This document shows, one piece after another, positions 8,472 to 17,779 of a DNA stretch of 31,227 nt; positions within the stretch are counted from its first letter, which is position 1, and the number at the start of each line of letters is the position of its first letter. The stretch is from positions 1 through 31,227 of the forward strand of contig CAYYOS010000009.1 in NCBI GenBank assembly GCA_964473355.1, written 5' to 3'. The position numbers and the translations under genes were made by a program. The notes under the pieces are model-generated. The model was not told the origin of the DNA. It ran no database searches and saw only the letters and a list, made by a program, of their open reading frames with translations. Source of the stretch: CAYYOS01 sp964473355. GTDB taxonomy: Bacteria > Pseudomonadota > Gammaproteobacteria > Burkholderiales > REEB80.

Positions 8472-9271
8472 GTTTATTTTCAGTTTATGTCAACGGCATA
8501 GGCATCGTCGCGCCCGGTTTCGATGGTTGGACACAAGCCAAACTAATCTTAACGGGGCACACTCCTTATGCAGCTACCTCTAGACCCAAGCCGACCGCGC
8601 AGCTTTTATCCGCCACCGAAAAACGCCGGGCGTCACCCCTTGTTCATTTAGCAATTAGCGCCGCACAGCAAGCAATAACTGAAGCGGACTGGGCATTTAG
8701 CAACGCGGCGTCAGTATTTGCAAGCTCCGGCGGCGATGGCGAAACCATCGATGCCATCTGCTCGGCGCTGGCAACCACCGAACGCGAGGTGTCTCCTACC
8801 CGTTTTCACAATTCGGTACATAACGCCCCGGCGGGATACTGGTGCATTGGCGCTAAATCGCATCAAGCCTCCATAAGTTTGTCATCCTATGACGCGACGT
8901 TCGCCGCCGGATTGTTAGAATCGATACTCCAAATACAAAGCGACAGCAGCGCGGTTTTACTCGCGGCCTATGATCACTGTTACCCTCAACCATTGTATCA
9001 ATCGCGGCCACTGCATGCTGATTTCGCAGTCGCGCTGGCACTGGGTAATACGCGCACGCCGCGCTCTGTGGCCGCGCTAGAGGTAGCCGTTATCAACATG
9101 CCGGCGCCCGATACTGCGCTAGACGACCCGGCACTAGAAATCTTGCGTTGCGGCAATCCGGCGGCCCGTGCCATACCCTTATTGGCGAGCCTCGCGCGAC
9201 AACAATCGGCGTCGATATGTTTGAGCTTACCTCCGGGTAATCACCTTGCCCTGCGGATAACGCCATGCTGA
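8468..9271 (+). CDS. apeC: Ketosynthase-like chain-length factor (ApeC-like)
   Basis: This 267-residue protein matches the beta-ketoacyl synthase N-terminal domain found in APE chain-length factors. It opens with VYVNGIGIVAPG and contains FHNSVHNAPAGYWCIG, the family hallmark. At the place of the nucleophile elbow there is SLSSYDATFAAG instead of a TACSS motif. There is no catalytic cysteine there and no C-terminal HGT/GHT half, so it is probably not catalytic on its own. The inferred role is to pair with the ketosynthase encoded upstream and set chain length, as in ApeO:ApeC. It overlaps the upstream gene by 4 bp and the next gene by 7 bp. Confidence 0.85.
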   Translation: MSLFSVYVNGIGIVAPGFDGWTQAKLILTGHTPYAATSRPKPTAQLLSATEKRRASPLVHLAISAAQQAITEADWAFSNAASVFASSGGDGETIDAICSALATTEREVSPTRFHNSVHNAPAGYWCIGAKSHQASISLSSYDATFAAGLLESILQIQSDSSAVLLAAYDHCYPQPLYQSRPLHADFAVALALGNTRTPRSVAALEVAVINMPAPDTALDDPALEILRCGNPAARAIPLLASLARQQSASICLSLPPGNHLALRITPC

Positions 9272-9693
9272 TAGATAAGTCGGCGCTTTGTGCGCTAATC
9301 CCCCATCATGGGATTATGTGTTTGCTAGATGGCGTGGAAAGTTGGAATGAGAATCGCATCGTATGCATCAGCAATTCGCACACAAATGTTGACAACCCGC
9401 TGCGCAAAAACGGCCGGCTGCACGCGTTAATTGGTATTGAATATGCCGCGCAGGCGATGGCGGTTCATGGCGCCTTGCTCACCCAAGGTGGCGCCCCGCG
9501 ACCCGGTTACCTCGCGGGTTTGCGAGAAATTCAGTTATTTGCGCAGACCTTAGATTATCCGCAGGCGATGTTGCGGGTTGAAGCCGAGCGCCTCATGGGG
9601 GATAGCCAGCATCTGCTTTATCAATTTCACTTATATGCCGATATTGTAAAAATTATTAGTGGGAGAACCGCCGTGATTTTAGGCGCCTTATGA
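9265..9693 (+). CDS. apeP: Hot-dog dehydratase, ApeP-like
   Basis: This is a 142-residue hot-dog-fold protein. Its N-terminal motif IPHHGIMCLLDGV (His14/His15) is typical of the larger APE dehydratase and related 3-hydroxyacyl-ACP dehydratases. The central IGIEYAAQAMAVHGAL helix corresponds to the hot-dog helix of the fold. It is expected to work with the small ApeI-like protein at 3038, the two together catalysing dehydration of 3-hydroxyacyl-ACP. It overlaps the chain-length-factor gene by 7 bp and the reductase by 4 bp, so KS, CLF, DH and KR form one coupled block. A thioesterase role is a less likely alternative. Confidence 0.85.
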   Translation: MLIDKSALCALIPHHGIMCLLDGVESWNENRIVCISNSHTNVDNPLRKNGRLHALIGIEYAAQAMAVHGALLTQGGAPRPGYLAGLREIQLFAQTLDYPQAMLRVEAERLMGDSQHLLYQFHLYADIVKIISGRTAVILGAL

Positions 9694-10409
9694 GAATCGC
9701 ACTGGTAACAGGTGGCAGCGGGGTCATCGGCTCCGTCATCTGCCGGCAGCTAGCGGCGGACGGCTGCCACGTACTCGTGCATGCACATCACGGTCGTGAC
9801 GCGGCGCAGCAACTCGTTAAGGAAATATTATCGACGGGCGGCAGTGCCGAGCCGCTGTTTTTTGATGTCACGCATGCCCAAGAAGTAAGCGACAGCCTCG
9901 CCCCCATCTTGGCACGAAACCCCGTACAAATTTTGGTTAACAATGCCGGTATCGCCGATGATGTGGTCATGGCCGGGATGCGTCCAAGCCAATGGCAACC
10001 GGTCGTTGATACAACGCTTACCGGGTTCTTTAACGTCACACAGCCCTTACTGTTACCGATGCTGGCCACTCGCTGGGGACGCATAATTAATATCTCATCC
10101 GTGGCGGGAATACTCGGCAACCGTGGCCAAACGAACTATGCTGCGGCAAAGGCGGGCCTGATCGGCGCCACTAAATCCCTGGCACTGGAAGTTGCCTCTA
10201 GGGGCATTACCGTTAACGCCGTGGCCCCCGGCATTATTTCCTCAGCCATGACCGAGCAAATGTTTACCCCGACGCTGCTTGCGCAGCTCGTCCCCATGAA
10301 GCGCGCCGGCCACCCTCAAGAGGTAGCCGATTTGGTCAGTTTTTTAGCTTCCGAGAAGACCGCTTATATCACCGGCCAAGTGTTGTCGGTAGATGGCGGG
10401 ATGACATGA
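9690..10409 (+). CDS. apeQ: 3-oxoacyl-ACP reductase, FabG/ApeQ-like
   Basis: This 239-residue short-chain dehydrogenase/reductase has the NADPH-binding TGGSGVIG motif at residues 8-15, the NNAG motif, and the catalytic Ser137, Tyr150 and Lys154 (YAAAK) with the usual 13-residue and 4-residue spacing. It also has the C-terminal FabG signature ITGQVLSVDGGM. It reduces 3-oxoacyl-ACP to 3-hydroxyacyl-ACP between condensation and dehydration. The position directly after KS, CLF and DH fits the APE ketoreductase ApeQ rather than the housekeeping FabG. The start overlaps the dehydratase by 4 bp and the stop overlaps the glycosyltransferase by 4 bp. Confidence 0.9.
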   Translation: MRIALVTGGSGVIGSVICRQLAADGCHVLVHAHHGRDAAQQLVKEILSTGGSAEPLFFDVTHAQEVSDSLAPILARNPVQILVNNAGIADDVVMAGMRPSQWQPVVDTTLTGFFNVTQPLLLPMLATRWGRIINISSVAGILGNRGQTNYAAAKAGLIGATKSLALEVASRGITVNAVAPGIISSAMTEQMFTPTLLAQLVPMKRAGHPQEVADLVSFLASEKTAYITGQVLSVDGGMT

Positions 10410-11161
10410 GCGCGTCAGCCTTGCGAGCGGTTGCGGTCATTCCTGCTTATAACGAGGCCACCTCCATCCGAGACGTGGTAACGCGGACACTCAAGGTCAT
10501 CGACAAAGTTATTGTTATCGACGACGGCTCTAATGACGGCACCAGCATGCAGTTATCCGGCTTGCCGATTAACCTATTGCAGAATGCCACCAATCAGGGT
10601 AAATCGCGCAGCCTGGTAATTGGCATGAAGCAGGCTATGGTTGAAGGTTATGACGTTGTGATTACCTTGGACGCCGACGGCCAGCACTTACCCGAAGATA
10701 TCCCAAAATTTTTGCAAAAGGCTCGCGACTATCCCAACCACATCTTAATTGGCGCCCGTCTTGCTAACAAAGCAGACTTTCCGCCGCTGCGCTATTATGC
10801 CAATCGGTTGGCCAATTTTTGGATCTCCTGGGCGGCGCACCATAGGATTGCCGACAGCCAGTCCGGTTTCCGCTTATATCCGATGGCTATCGTAGAACAA
10901 TTTGCGCTACGGTTGATGTCGAAAAGCAGCTTTGTATTTGAGAGCGAAATTCTGATTGAAGCGGGACGAGCCGGGGTATACACCAAGAGTCTATCCATTT
11001 CTGCTATTTACTTTCCGCACGCGCGCAAGAGCCATTTTCACCCTTGGTGGGATTTTTTGCATATCGCGCGCATGATAACCTGGAAGTTATTGAAAAGGGG
11101 CATGGACCCGGTGGGTTTTTACCGGCTGCTGCACAGTAATCAGAGCCACGCTAAACGCTAA
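10406..11161 (+). CDS. GT2 family glycosyltransferase of the polyene cluster
   Basis: This 251-residue GT-A fold glycosyltransferase family 2 enzyme begins with VAVIPAYNEA. It has the nucleotide-sugar binding DDGSNDG (Asp39-Asp40) and the metal-binding DADGQH (Asp89-Asp91), then DSQSGFRLY and a basic, His-rich C-terminal part (FPHARKSHFHPWWDF). No clear membrane helices of the GtrB type follow, so it is probably cytoplasmic or peripheral. It overlaps the reductase by 4 bp and is co-translated with the polyene genes. In APE clusters a glycosyltransferase is thought to build the sugar or lipid anchor of the polyene; donor and acceptor cannot be read here. Confidence 0.85.
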   Translation: MSASALRAVAVIPAYNEATSIRDVVTRTLKVIDKVIVIDDGSNDGTSMQLSGLPINLLQNATNQGKSRSLVIGMKQAMVEGYDVVITLDADGQHLPEDIPKFLQKARDYPNHILIGARLANKADFPPLRYYANRLANFWISWAAHHRIADSQSGFRLYPMAIVEQFALRLMSKSSFVFESEILIEAGRAGVYTKSLSISAIYFPHARKSHFHPWWDFLHIARMITWKLLKRGMDPVGFYRLLHSNQSHAKR

Positions 11162-11180
11162 TCAACGGAAAGGTTGCATT

Positions 11181-13577
11181 ATGTTACCTACCTTTAAATG
11201 GCCCACTCCGCCGCAATTCATTTTTCCCCCTAGTATGCAGAATCCCTCGTCGGAAGCCTGCCTCGCGGTGTTCAACGACGGCCGAAAACAGTTGGGTACG
11301 CTTCTACAGTTTCTACCCGACCAGGAGATCCTAGAGTTTTTGCCTAATCGCACTGACGCCACCATACGATTGAAACCTAACGAAATCCAAATTCTTCGAC
11401 TGGTGCGTGCCCACTCTTTCACTAAACATTTTAGTAATCTGGAAAACCAAGGGGAAGAAATATATTTACCGTCAGAGACGCAAACTTGTGCGGTGGAATT
11501 CTCCAATGGCGAGAAGCTCAGCGATAACACCGCCGGATTCGTTATGGAGCAGAGCGGTCTTTTTCTATTTTTAATTAATGATTCTGGCAATGTTGTTCGC
11601 TGTTTTATTCCCACTGCAGCGATTCGCAGCTATCAAATTGGCGCGCCGATTGGTGAAATGCTCATTGAGGAAAATGCCCTCAGCAAAAAAGATGTGGAAG
11701 CCGGCCTGCAGAAACAGAAAGAGTTGCGCACCCAACGCATAGGCGATTATCTAACGGCCAATCAGATTGTTTCTCCGGAACAATTGGCTATCGCGTTAAA
11801 ACGTCAGAAATCGCAACCTACTTTAAAACTCGGTGAAGCACTCATTCAGGAAAAACTCGTTACCGAAGATCAGTTGCAAGAAGCCCTAAAAAAACAGCAA
11901 AAAGATCGAAAGCTGGCGCTGGGGGAAATACTAATTAGCATGGGCTTAATAGATCAAGAGACCGTAAAGCGCACACTCGCTAAAAAAATGGGCATCCCCG
12001 TTGTAAATTTGCATAAGTTCAGCATTGACCCTAACGTCATCAATCTGGTTTCCGCAAGCTTGGTACAAAAATTTACCGTAATGCCGTTATATCGCTCGGA
12101 AAATACCTTAGTCGTCGCAATAGAAAATCCGATGCACTGGGAACCTTTGCAGGAACTGCGATTTTATACCAAGCTAAATGTGGAACCGGTAATGGCAACG
12201 CGCGAGGACTTGTTATTCGCCATCGATACGTTTTATGGCGAAGCGCAGGTGCCGGGCGATGACGGCGGCGCCGGTAACACCAAGCTCGATGACTTGGTTT
12301 CGCAACTCGGCGAATCTTCGGCAGAGCTTCCAGATGAGCCAGTGGCGGAGTCTGACAATGTTTTAGTTAGGCTAGTGAACAAAATTATTCTTGACGCTTA
12401 CGCCATGGGCGCCTCCGATATTCATGTGGAAAGCTATCCGGGAAAACAACCCACGCGCATCCGTTTTAGAAAAGATGGCACCCTAACGCCTTATTTAGAA
12501 CTGCCGGCAAATTACCGCAGCGCCTTAGTCTCTCGAATAAAAATTATGTGTCAATTAGATATTTCCGAAAAGCGTAAGCCGCAAGACGGCAAAATTGATT
12601 TCCAGCAATTTGGTCCGGCTAAAATCGAGCTGCGCGTGGTCACCGTGCCGACGAACAATGGCATCGAGGACATTGTCATGCGCGTGCTGGCGGCGGCAAA
12701 GCCTATTGCGATCGAAAAACTCGGTTTAAATAAAGCCAATCTGGATAATTTGAAAGCCATCGCCGCGCGCCCCTATGGTTTGTTTTTGATTTGCGGGCCT
12801 ACAGGGTCCGGAAAAACCACGACGCTGCATTCAGTGCTGGGTTATATCAATACACCGGAAAGAAAAATCTGGACGGCAGAGGATCCGATTGAAATCACCC
12901 AGCCGGGCTTAAGACAAGTGCAGGTCAATGCCAAAATCGGTTGGACTTTCGCCGCCGCCATGCGGAGCTTTCTGCGCGCCGACCCCGATGTCATTATGGT
13001 GGGTGAAATGCGTGATACCGACACCACCAAGACCGGCATCGAAGCGTCCCTGACCGGCCATTTAGTCCTCTCTACACTACACACCAATAGCGCGCCCGAA
13101 TCGATCGTGCGGCTATTAGACTTAGGTATGGATCCTTTTAATTTCGCGGATGCGCTCTTGGGCGTATTGGCCCAACGCTTGGCAAAAAGTTTATGTGCAG
13201 AATGCAAGAAACCTTATACCGCATCGCCCGAAGAAATTCATGCGCTAGCCGCGGAATACTGTCTTAACACACCGTTTAACCCGGAAGAAATCTTAGATCA
13301 TTGGCAAGCCAATTATGGAAGCGCGGAACAATGGACGCTTTATGCGAAGGGTGGGTGTGAGGCGTGCAATCAAGCCGGTTATCGCGGCCGCATTGGTCTG
13401 CATGAATTGTTGGTCGCAAGCCCAGTCATTAAAAAACTCATTCAAACGCATAGCTTGGTCTCTGAAATCCAAACCGCCGCGATGACGGAAGGTATGCGAT
13501 CACTCAAGCAAGATGGTATCGAAAAAATCCTTCAAGGCCATACGGATATCGCGCAGATACGCGCGGTGTGTAGCTAG
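11181..13577 (+). CDS. GspE/PilB-type secretion ATPase with extended N-terminus
   Basis: This 798-residue secretion ATPase lies alone, without GspF/PilC, pilin or pseudopilin genes in the window. Residues 1-150 form an extra N-terminal domain rich in beta-strands (CLAVFNDGRKQLGTLLQF). Then come three repeats of about 35-40 residues with the pattern IG(E/D)xL...L...L..AL..Q (about 156-265), a T2SSE_N/MshEN-like domain (about 265-350), a linker with GDDGGAGN, and the ATPase core. The core has Walker A GPTGSGKT at 539-546, Walker B/Asp-box ADPDVIMVGEMRD and His-box TGHLVLSTLHTN. A four-cysteine zinc site is formed by Cys672/675 and Cys726/729. A Shine-Dalgarno-like GGAAAGG precedes ATG 11181. 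The MshEN-type region suggests possible cyclic-di-GMP sensing. It sits 19 bp after the glycosyltransferase and may be co-transcribed with the polyene operon. Confidence 0.9.
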   Translation: MLPTFKWPTPPQFIFPPSMQNPSSEACLAVFNDGRKQLGTLLQFLPDQEILEFLPNRTDATIRLKPNEIQILRLVRAHSFTKHFSNLENQGEEIYLPSETQTCAVEFSNGEKLSDNTAGFVMEQSGLFLFLINDSGNVVRCFIPTAAIRSYQIGAPIGEMLIEENALSKKDVEAGLQKQKELRTQRIGDYLTANQIVSPEQLAIALKRQKSQPTLKLGEALIQEKLVTEDQLQEALKKQQKDRKLALGEILISMGLIDQETVKRTLAKKMGIPVVNLHKFSIDPNVINLVSASLVQKFTVMPLYRSENTLVVAIENPMHWEPLQELRFYTKLNVEPVMATREDLLFAIDTFYGEAQVPGDDGGAGNTKLDDLVSQLGESSAELPDEPVAESDNVLVRLVNKIILDAYAMGASDIHVESYPGKQPTRIRFRKDGTLTPYLELPANYRSALVSRIKIMCQLDISEKRKPQDGKIDFQQFGPAKIELRVVTVPTNNGIEDIVMRVLAAAKPIAIEKLGLNKANLDNLKAIAARPYGLFLICGPTGSGKTTTLHSVLGYINTPERKIWTAEDPIEITQPGLRQVQVNAKIGWTFAAAMRSFLRADPDVIMVGEMRDTDTTKTGIEASLTGHLVLSTLHTNSAPESIVRLLDLGMDPFNFADALLGVLAQRLAKSLCAECKKPYTASPEEIHALAAEYCLNTPFNPEEILDHWQANYGSAEQWTLYAKGGCEACNQAGYRGRIGLHELLVASPVIKKLIQTHSLVSEIQTAAMTEGMRSLKQDGIEKILQGHTDIAQIRAVCS

Positions 13578-13614
13578 GCCTACCAAGGAACGCCTGTAGA
13601 AAAGACATAACGGC

Positions 13615-13645
13615 TTGACACTAGCATTATTTCTCCCGTAATAAT
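13615..13645 (+). promoter_or_regulatory. Sigma70-like promoter candidate for the RHS gene
   Basis: A perfect TTGACA (13615-13620) is followed after 19 bp by AATAAT (13640-13645), five of six matches to the -10 consensus. The spacing is longer than ideal. The surrounding 117-bp intergenic region is AT-rich and this is the only strong -35 in it. An AGGGAG ribosome-binding site (13681-13686) lies 8 bp before the RHS start codon at 13695. Confidence 0.45.
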
Positions 13646-13694
13646 TCAAAAAACAATAAAAACTATCCGTTCTTTAATTCAGGGAGACTAATCG

Positions 13695-16600
13695 ATGTGG
13701 GGTGTTTTCGCAGGTTGGCGTGCAGCGCCCAGCGTTGTCGGAGCTCACGGCTTCTTTTTACCGCGCGCCCCAACTCTCCGCCTAGCGGGCATTAAGTTAA
13801 AAGCTCGGTCCAATCGGACGACGTTGACTTGTTTGTTACGGACGATAGGACGTTTTTTGACGTTGCTCGTAGGTTGTCTTTTCGTCGTCAACGCCGGCGC
13901 CCAAGCGCCAACAAGTTGCAAACAGTTCGGCGGCTCCCTAGTTTGCACTCCAGTCACTGACAGTCATTTTTCTGCGACGGTAGGACAGTATCAATATCCC
14001 GGGCAGCCAGAGCCGCCACCTCTGGTTATCAAAGGCGCCTCCGCGGTAGCTGTCACCGGAGACTATGAACTTACCCATAATCGTTTACAGCGCGAACGTG
14101 CCTATTGGGTTAATGCCACCTACGGTTATCCACTTGCCTGGACCGAACTTGATTACGTCGAGGGGTCCTGCGAAAAAAGTCTGCCCTACGTCGGGGACTT
14201 CCAGGGCAATGGGCATTGGTCAGGTAGCCAAGCATCTTGCAGTTATGACACGTACAACGTAACGCCCGCCAGCAGACAATTTGCTTTCCATGGCGGAGGC
14301 ACCGGCGTGAGTGCCCATGCGTTCTGTCCGGTAGGAGCGGAACTCGACGGCTTTAGATACTCAGCCGCCAACGCACCACCCGGCATAGATCCGGTCTACT
14401 TGGGTAAGGGCGTAAACCCGCAATGGTTCTGTGTAACCCCCGAGATTAAACCTCAGTGTAATAAGACGACCGCGGGTAATCCTCCTAAGCTGACGGCGGG
14501 CAACCCAATATGGATTACCACCGGCTGCAAGACCCAAGAAGAAGTGGTCGCGGATGTCTCATCGGCGCTAACGAGTTTTGCACGACTCCGATACAGCTTT
14601 CCATCCCGTGCAGCGAATAGTAATTTTGGGGCGAATTGGCAGCTGGATTTTTTTCGCGCTATTTCTCCCAACACTCAGGATCAACAATATGTCACCAGGC
14701 CGCTGGTGTATGTTGTACGCAATGCGGACGTTGTTACCTTTTATGCGTCCTCCGGAGCGTGGGCACCTGATGCTGATATCAATGATCGGTTATACGAACT
14801 TAAAGATCTTCAAGGTGCGCGGACAGGTTGGCGTTACTATAACGCCGACTCAGATTCAAACGAACATTACGACAGGTTCGGAAAACTCCTATCTATAGTC
14901 AACCGCTCCGGCCGGGGCATCACGCTATCCTATAACGCTGATAACAAGTTAGATGCAGTTACCGACGCGTCCAGCCGCACTCTCACCTATGCTTACTACC
15001 CGACCAACGCCACATTGGGCGCCGGCAACGTCTCATCCCTCACATATGACGGAAAAACAACGTCATTTGAGTACGATAGCTTCAACAACCTTACTCGAAT
15101 TGCTCATGCTGACCTAACCGACCGAAAGTTTTTATATAACGAGCAAGTCAATACGGCTAACACGTCATTCTCGCCTGCCCTCACTGGGATCGTGGACGAG
15201 AAGGGAGTGCGTTACGCCACATTTAAATACAACTCTTTAGGTCAGGCGGTGGAAACATTGCATCATGCAGCCGCGGGTTTAGATGTCGAAAGATATTCGA
15301 TTGGTTACCCGAGTTCTTCGCGAACCGTCGTGATCGATCCGCTCGGTACGCCGCGAACATATTTTTTCAATAATGTTCTATCGGCGCCAAAACTAGCGAG
15401 CTTCGTGGAGCCCTGTGGTACACCAGGTTGTACGGGGACTATATCGTCGAACTTCACCTACGACGCCAACGGCAACATCGCCTCTAAGACCAACTTCAAC
15501 GGCTACAAGACCACTTATAGCTATGATCTCACCCGCAACCTAGAAACCGCCCGCACTGAAGGGCTCTTAAGTTCCGGTGCCACGACGCCTGCCACCCGTA
15601 CCATCACCACCGAATGGCACCCCAACTTTAGACTGCCTACTAAGATTACCGAGGCCGGCCGGATGACCTCATATAGTTACGATGCCGCTTCCGGTAATCT
15701 GCTTGCTAAGACGATCACCGATACGGTTACCAATCAATCCCGCACCACCACGTATACCTACACCACGGCGAGTGACGGCACACTCGCCAATCTTCTTAAA
15801 AGTATCGATGGTCCCAGAACGGATGTTGCCGACATCACTTCTTATACCTACTACCCCAATGGAGATCTTAAGACGACGAGTAATGCGCTAGGCCACACCA
15901 CTCAAATCACCCAATACGATGGTAATGGTCGAGCTTTAACGATGGTGGATGCCAATGGTGTCACCACGGTATTAAGTTATTCCCCCCGTGGCTGGCTCTT
16001 AACTAAAACTGTAGGAGGAGAATTAACGTCTTATACCTACGACAACGTCGGTAACCTAAGAGAAGTCAACAGTCCTTCAGGCGAAGTGATCACCTACACC
16101 TATGACCCCGCCCATCGCTTAACCGACATCACCGATCAACTCAATCACCGCATCCACTACACCTTGGATGCCATGGGTAATCGAACCCGTGAAGAAGTCT
16201 TTAATAGTGCTAATACTTTAGTCACCTTTAAGTCCCGCAGCTTCGATGCCTTAAATCGTCTCTATCAAGATATCGGGGCGGTCAATCAAACGACGACGTA
16301 TAGCTATGACGCCAATGGCAACTTAAAAGAGGTCACTAACCCACTCTTAAATAAAACCCAGTATCAATACGACGCCCTCAATCGCTTAAACCAAGTCACC
16401 GATGCTAATTTAGGTGTCACCCAATACGACTACTCCGCCCTTGATCAAATTAAAACGGTGGCCGACCCGAGAGCGCTAGCCACCCAATACACCCTGAACG
16501 CCTTTGGTGAACAAACCAAACTCGTGAGTCCGGATACCGGTATCACTACCCATACCTATGACCCAGCGGGTAATCTTAAAACCACGACGGATGCCCGAGG

Positions 16601-17618
16601 CAAAACGACGACTTATACCTATGACGCCTTAAACCGCGTTAGCCAGATCAGCTTTGCTGATGGCACCACCCACACCTTTAGCTATGACACGGGCCCGAAT
16701 GCCATTGGCCGCTTAATCTCTATTACCGATGAAGCCGGGATCACCCGTTATACCTACAACGCACTCGGCCGCTTAACGCAAAAGAGTCAAACCATTGGTG
16801 CCTTAACCCAGACCTTGGGTTATGACTACGACACCCAAGGCCGGTTAACTAAACTCACCTATCCTTCCGGTCGTGCCGTTAACTATAGCTATACACAAGG
16901 TAAGCTCACGGGTCTATCCGTTACCCCACCGAATGGCAGCCCGACGGTCTTAATCGGCAATATCCAATACCAACCCTTTAGCCGTCCTAAGTCTTGGGTG
17001 TGGGGCAATGGGCTCACCTACTCCACCACCTTTGATAGTGACGGCAGGATTACCGATTACCCCTTAGGATCAATCACCAAACATCTAGACTATGATGCCG
17101 CGAGTCGTATTACTAAGCTTAATGATGTCGCTAATCCAATAAATAACTTAACCCTGGCCTACGACAAGCTCGATCGCTTAAGCACGCTTACCACCGCCAA
17201 CCCAACCAACAATCAATCCTTTAACTATGACGCCACGGGCAACCGTACGCAGCATCAAGTGGGCTCCACGAGTTTCCCTTATACAACTGAACCCACCAGC
17301 AATCGCTTAACGCAAGTAGGAACGGTCAGAACCAATCAATACGACCCAGCAGGGAATCTCCTGCAGGACGGCACCTATGTTTATACCTACAACGCCCGTA
17401 ATCGCTTAAACAGCGCCACCAAGGGCACTACCACCCATCAATACACCTATAACGCCCTAGGCCAACGCATTAAAAAGAATGGGCCACAAGTCACGACCGG
17501 CACTAACTTCTTTCTTTATGGCGAAGAAGGCCAACTCTTGGGAGAATATGATGCGCAAGGCTTACCCCTAACCGAGACGGTGTACTTAGGTACCAGTCCG
17601 GTGGGGGTGGTGAAGTGA
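13695..17618 (+). CDS. RHS/YD-repeat protein, truncated before the conserved C-terminal cassette
   Basis: This is a 1307-residue secreted RHS repeat protein. The N-terminus is an unusually long leader: a hydrophobic core TLLVGCLFVVNAGAQA ends near residue 70 after about 45 basic residues. ATG 13695 has a good AGGGAG site, but a TTG at 13824 would give a normal-length signal peptide. A cysteine-containing head domain (about 71-265) leads to a DUF6531-like GNPIWITTG motif at 269. From about residue 390 to the end there are dozens of YD repeats (YDANGN, YDALNR, YDPAGNL), which fold into the RHS shell. The ORF stops at ETVYLGTSPVGVVK. Family members normally continue straight into YY(V/I)..DHL.TPR; that part is found 2.1 kb downstream in a different frame. 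So it is either a truncated RHS protein or one half of a split one. Confidence 0.85.
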   Translation: MWGVFAGWRAAPSVVGAHGFFLPRAPTLRLAGIKLKARSNRTTLTCLLRTIGRFLTLLVGCLFVVNAGAQAPTSCKQFGGSLVCTPVTDSHFSATVGQYQYPGQPEPPPLVIKGASAVAVTGDYELTHNRLQRERAYWVNATYGYPLAWTELDYVEGSCEKSLPYVGDFQGNGHWSGSQASCSYDTYNVTPASRQFAFHGGGTGVSAHAFCPVGAELDGFRYSAANAPPGIDPVYLGKGVNPQWFCVTPEIKPQCNKTTAGNPPKLTAGNPIWITTGCKTQEEVVADVSSALTSFARLRYSFPSRAANSNFGANWQLDFFRAISPNTQDQQYVTRPLVYVVRNADVVTFYASSGAWAPDADINDRLYELKDLQGARTGWRYYNADSDSNEHYDRFGKLLSIVNRSGRGITLSYNADNKLDAVTDASSRTLTYAYYPTNATLGAGNVSSLTYDGKTTSFEYDSFNNLTRIAHADLTDRKFLYNEQVNTANTSFSPALTGIVDEKGVRYATFKYNSLGQAVETLHHAAAGLDVERYSIGYPSSSRTVVIDPLGTPRTYFFNNVLSAPKLASFVEPCGTPGCTGTISSNFTYDANGNIASKTNFNGYKTTYSYDLTRNLETARTEGLLSSGATTPATRTITTEWHPNFRLPTKITEAGRMTSYSYDAASGNLLAKTITDTVTNQSRTTTYTYTTASDGTLANLLKSIDGPRTDVADITSYTYYPNGDLKTTSNALGHTTQITQYDGNGRALTMVDANGVTTVLSYSPRGWLLTKTVGGELTSYTYDNVGNLREVNSPSGEVITYTYDPAHRLTDITDQLNHRIHYTLDAMGNRTREEVFNSANTLVTFKSRSFDALNRLYQDIGAVNQTTTYSYDANGNLKEVTNPLLNKTQYQYDALNRLNQVTDANLGVTQYDYSALDQIKTVADPRALATQYTLNAFGEQTKLVSPDTGITTHTYDPAGNLKTTTDARGKTTTYTYDALNRVSQISFADGTTHTFSYDTGPNAIGRLISITDEAGITRYTYNALGRLTQKSQTIGALTQTLGYDYDTQGRLTKLTYPSGRAVNYSYTQGKLTGLSVTPPNGSPTVLIGNIQYQPFSRPKSWVWGNGLTYSTTFDSDGRITDYPLGSITKHLDYDAASRITKLNDVANPINNLTLAYDKLDRLSTLTTANPTNNQSFNYDATGNRTQHQVGSTSFPYTTEPTSNRLTQVGTVRTNQYDPAGNLLQDGTYVYTYNARNRLNSATKGTTTHQYTYNALGQRIKKNGPQVTTGTNFFLYGEEGQLLGEYDAQGLPLTETVYLGTSPVGVVK

Positions 17619-17642
17619 GCACTCGGCATACGCTGAATCGGA

Positions 17643-17741
17643 TTCCTTCTCCTTCAGGGGCTGCGGAAGGGTCGCTGCGAGGCAGCGGGGTACCCACCGG
17701 CGTACTCCTTGCGGGTGGAAGGTTAGGATGGGGGTGGGTGG
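17643..17741. repeat. Hairpin-rich intergenic repeat element at the RHS split point
   Basis: This segment of about 100 bp has a perfect 6-bp stem with 3-base loop (CGCTGC 17673-17678, GCAGCG 17682-17687) and a second 8-bp stem with one mismatch (17694-17701 with 17711-17718). It has CCTTCTCC and GGAAGGTTAGGATGGGGGTGGG ends. Read on the minus strand it resembles the widespread proteobacterial intergenic repeat beginning CCACCCCCATCCTAACCTT. It is open in the frame of the following ORF, but its translation is low-complexity Gly/Arg/Trp-rich and does not look like real protein. Confidence 0.55.
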
Positions 17742-17779
17742 CTAGTCGCGTATTCCCGGGCTGGCCTGATCTTAAACTC

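Noticed and set aside
11162..11614. 150-codon minus-strand ORF opposite the start of the secretion ATPase
   Set aside because: It lies wholly opposite the well-supported GspE-like gene, has no recognisable domain and its composition looks like antisense of coding DNA.
17615..17779. N-terminal extension of the second RHS half from the GTG at 17615
   Set aside because: The extension would be translated from a hairpin-rich intergenic repeat, while ATG 17780 begins a clear signal peptide. The GTG cannot be fully excluded because it overlaps the upstream stop.
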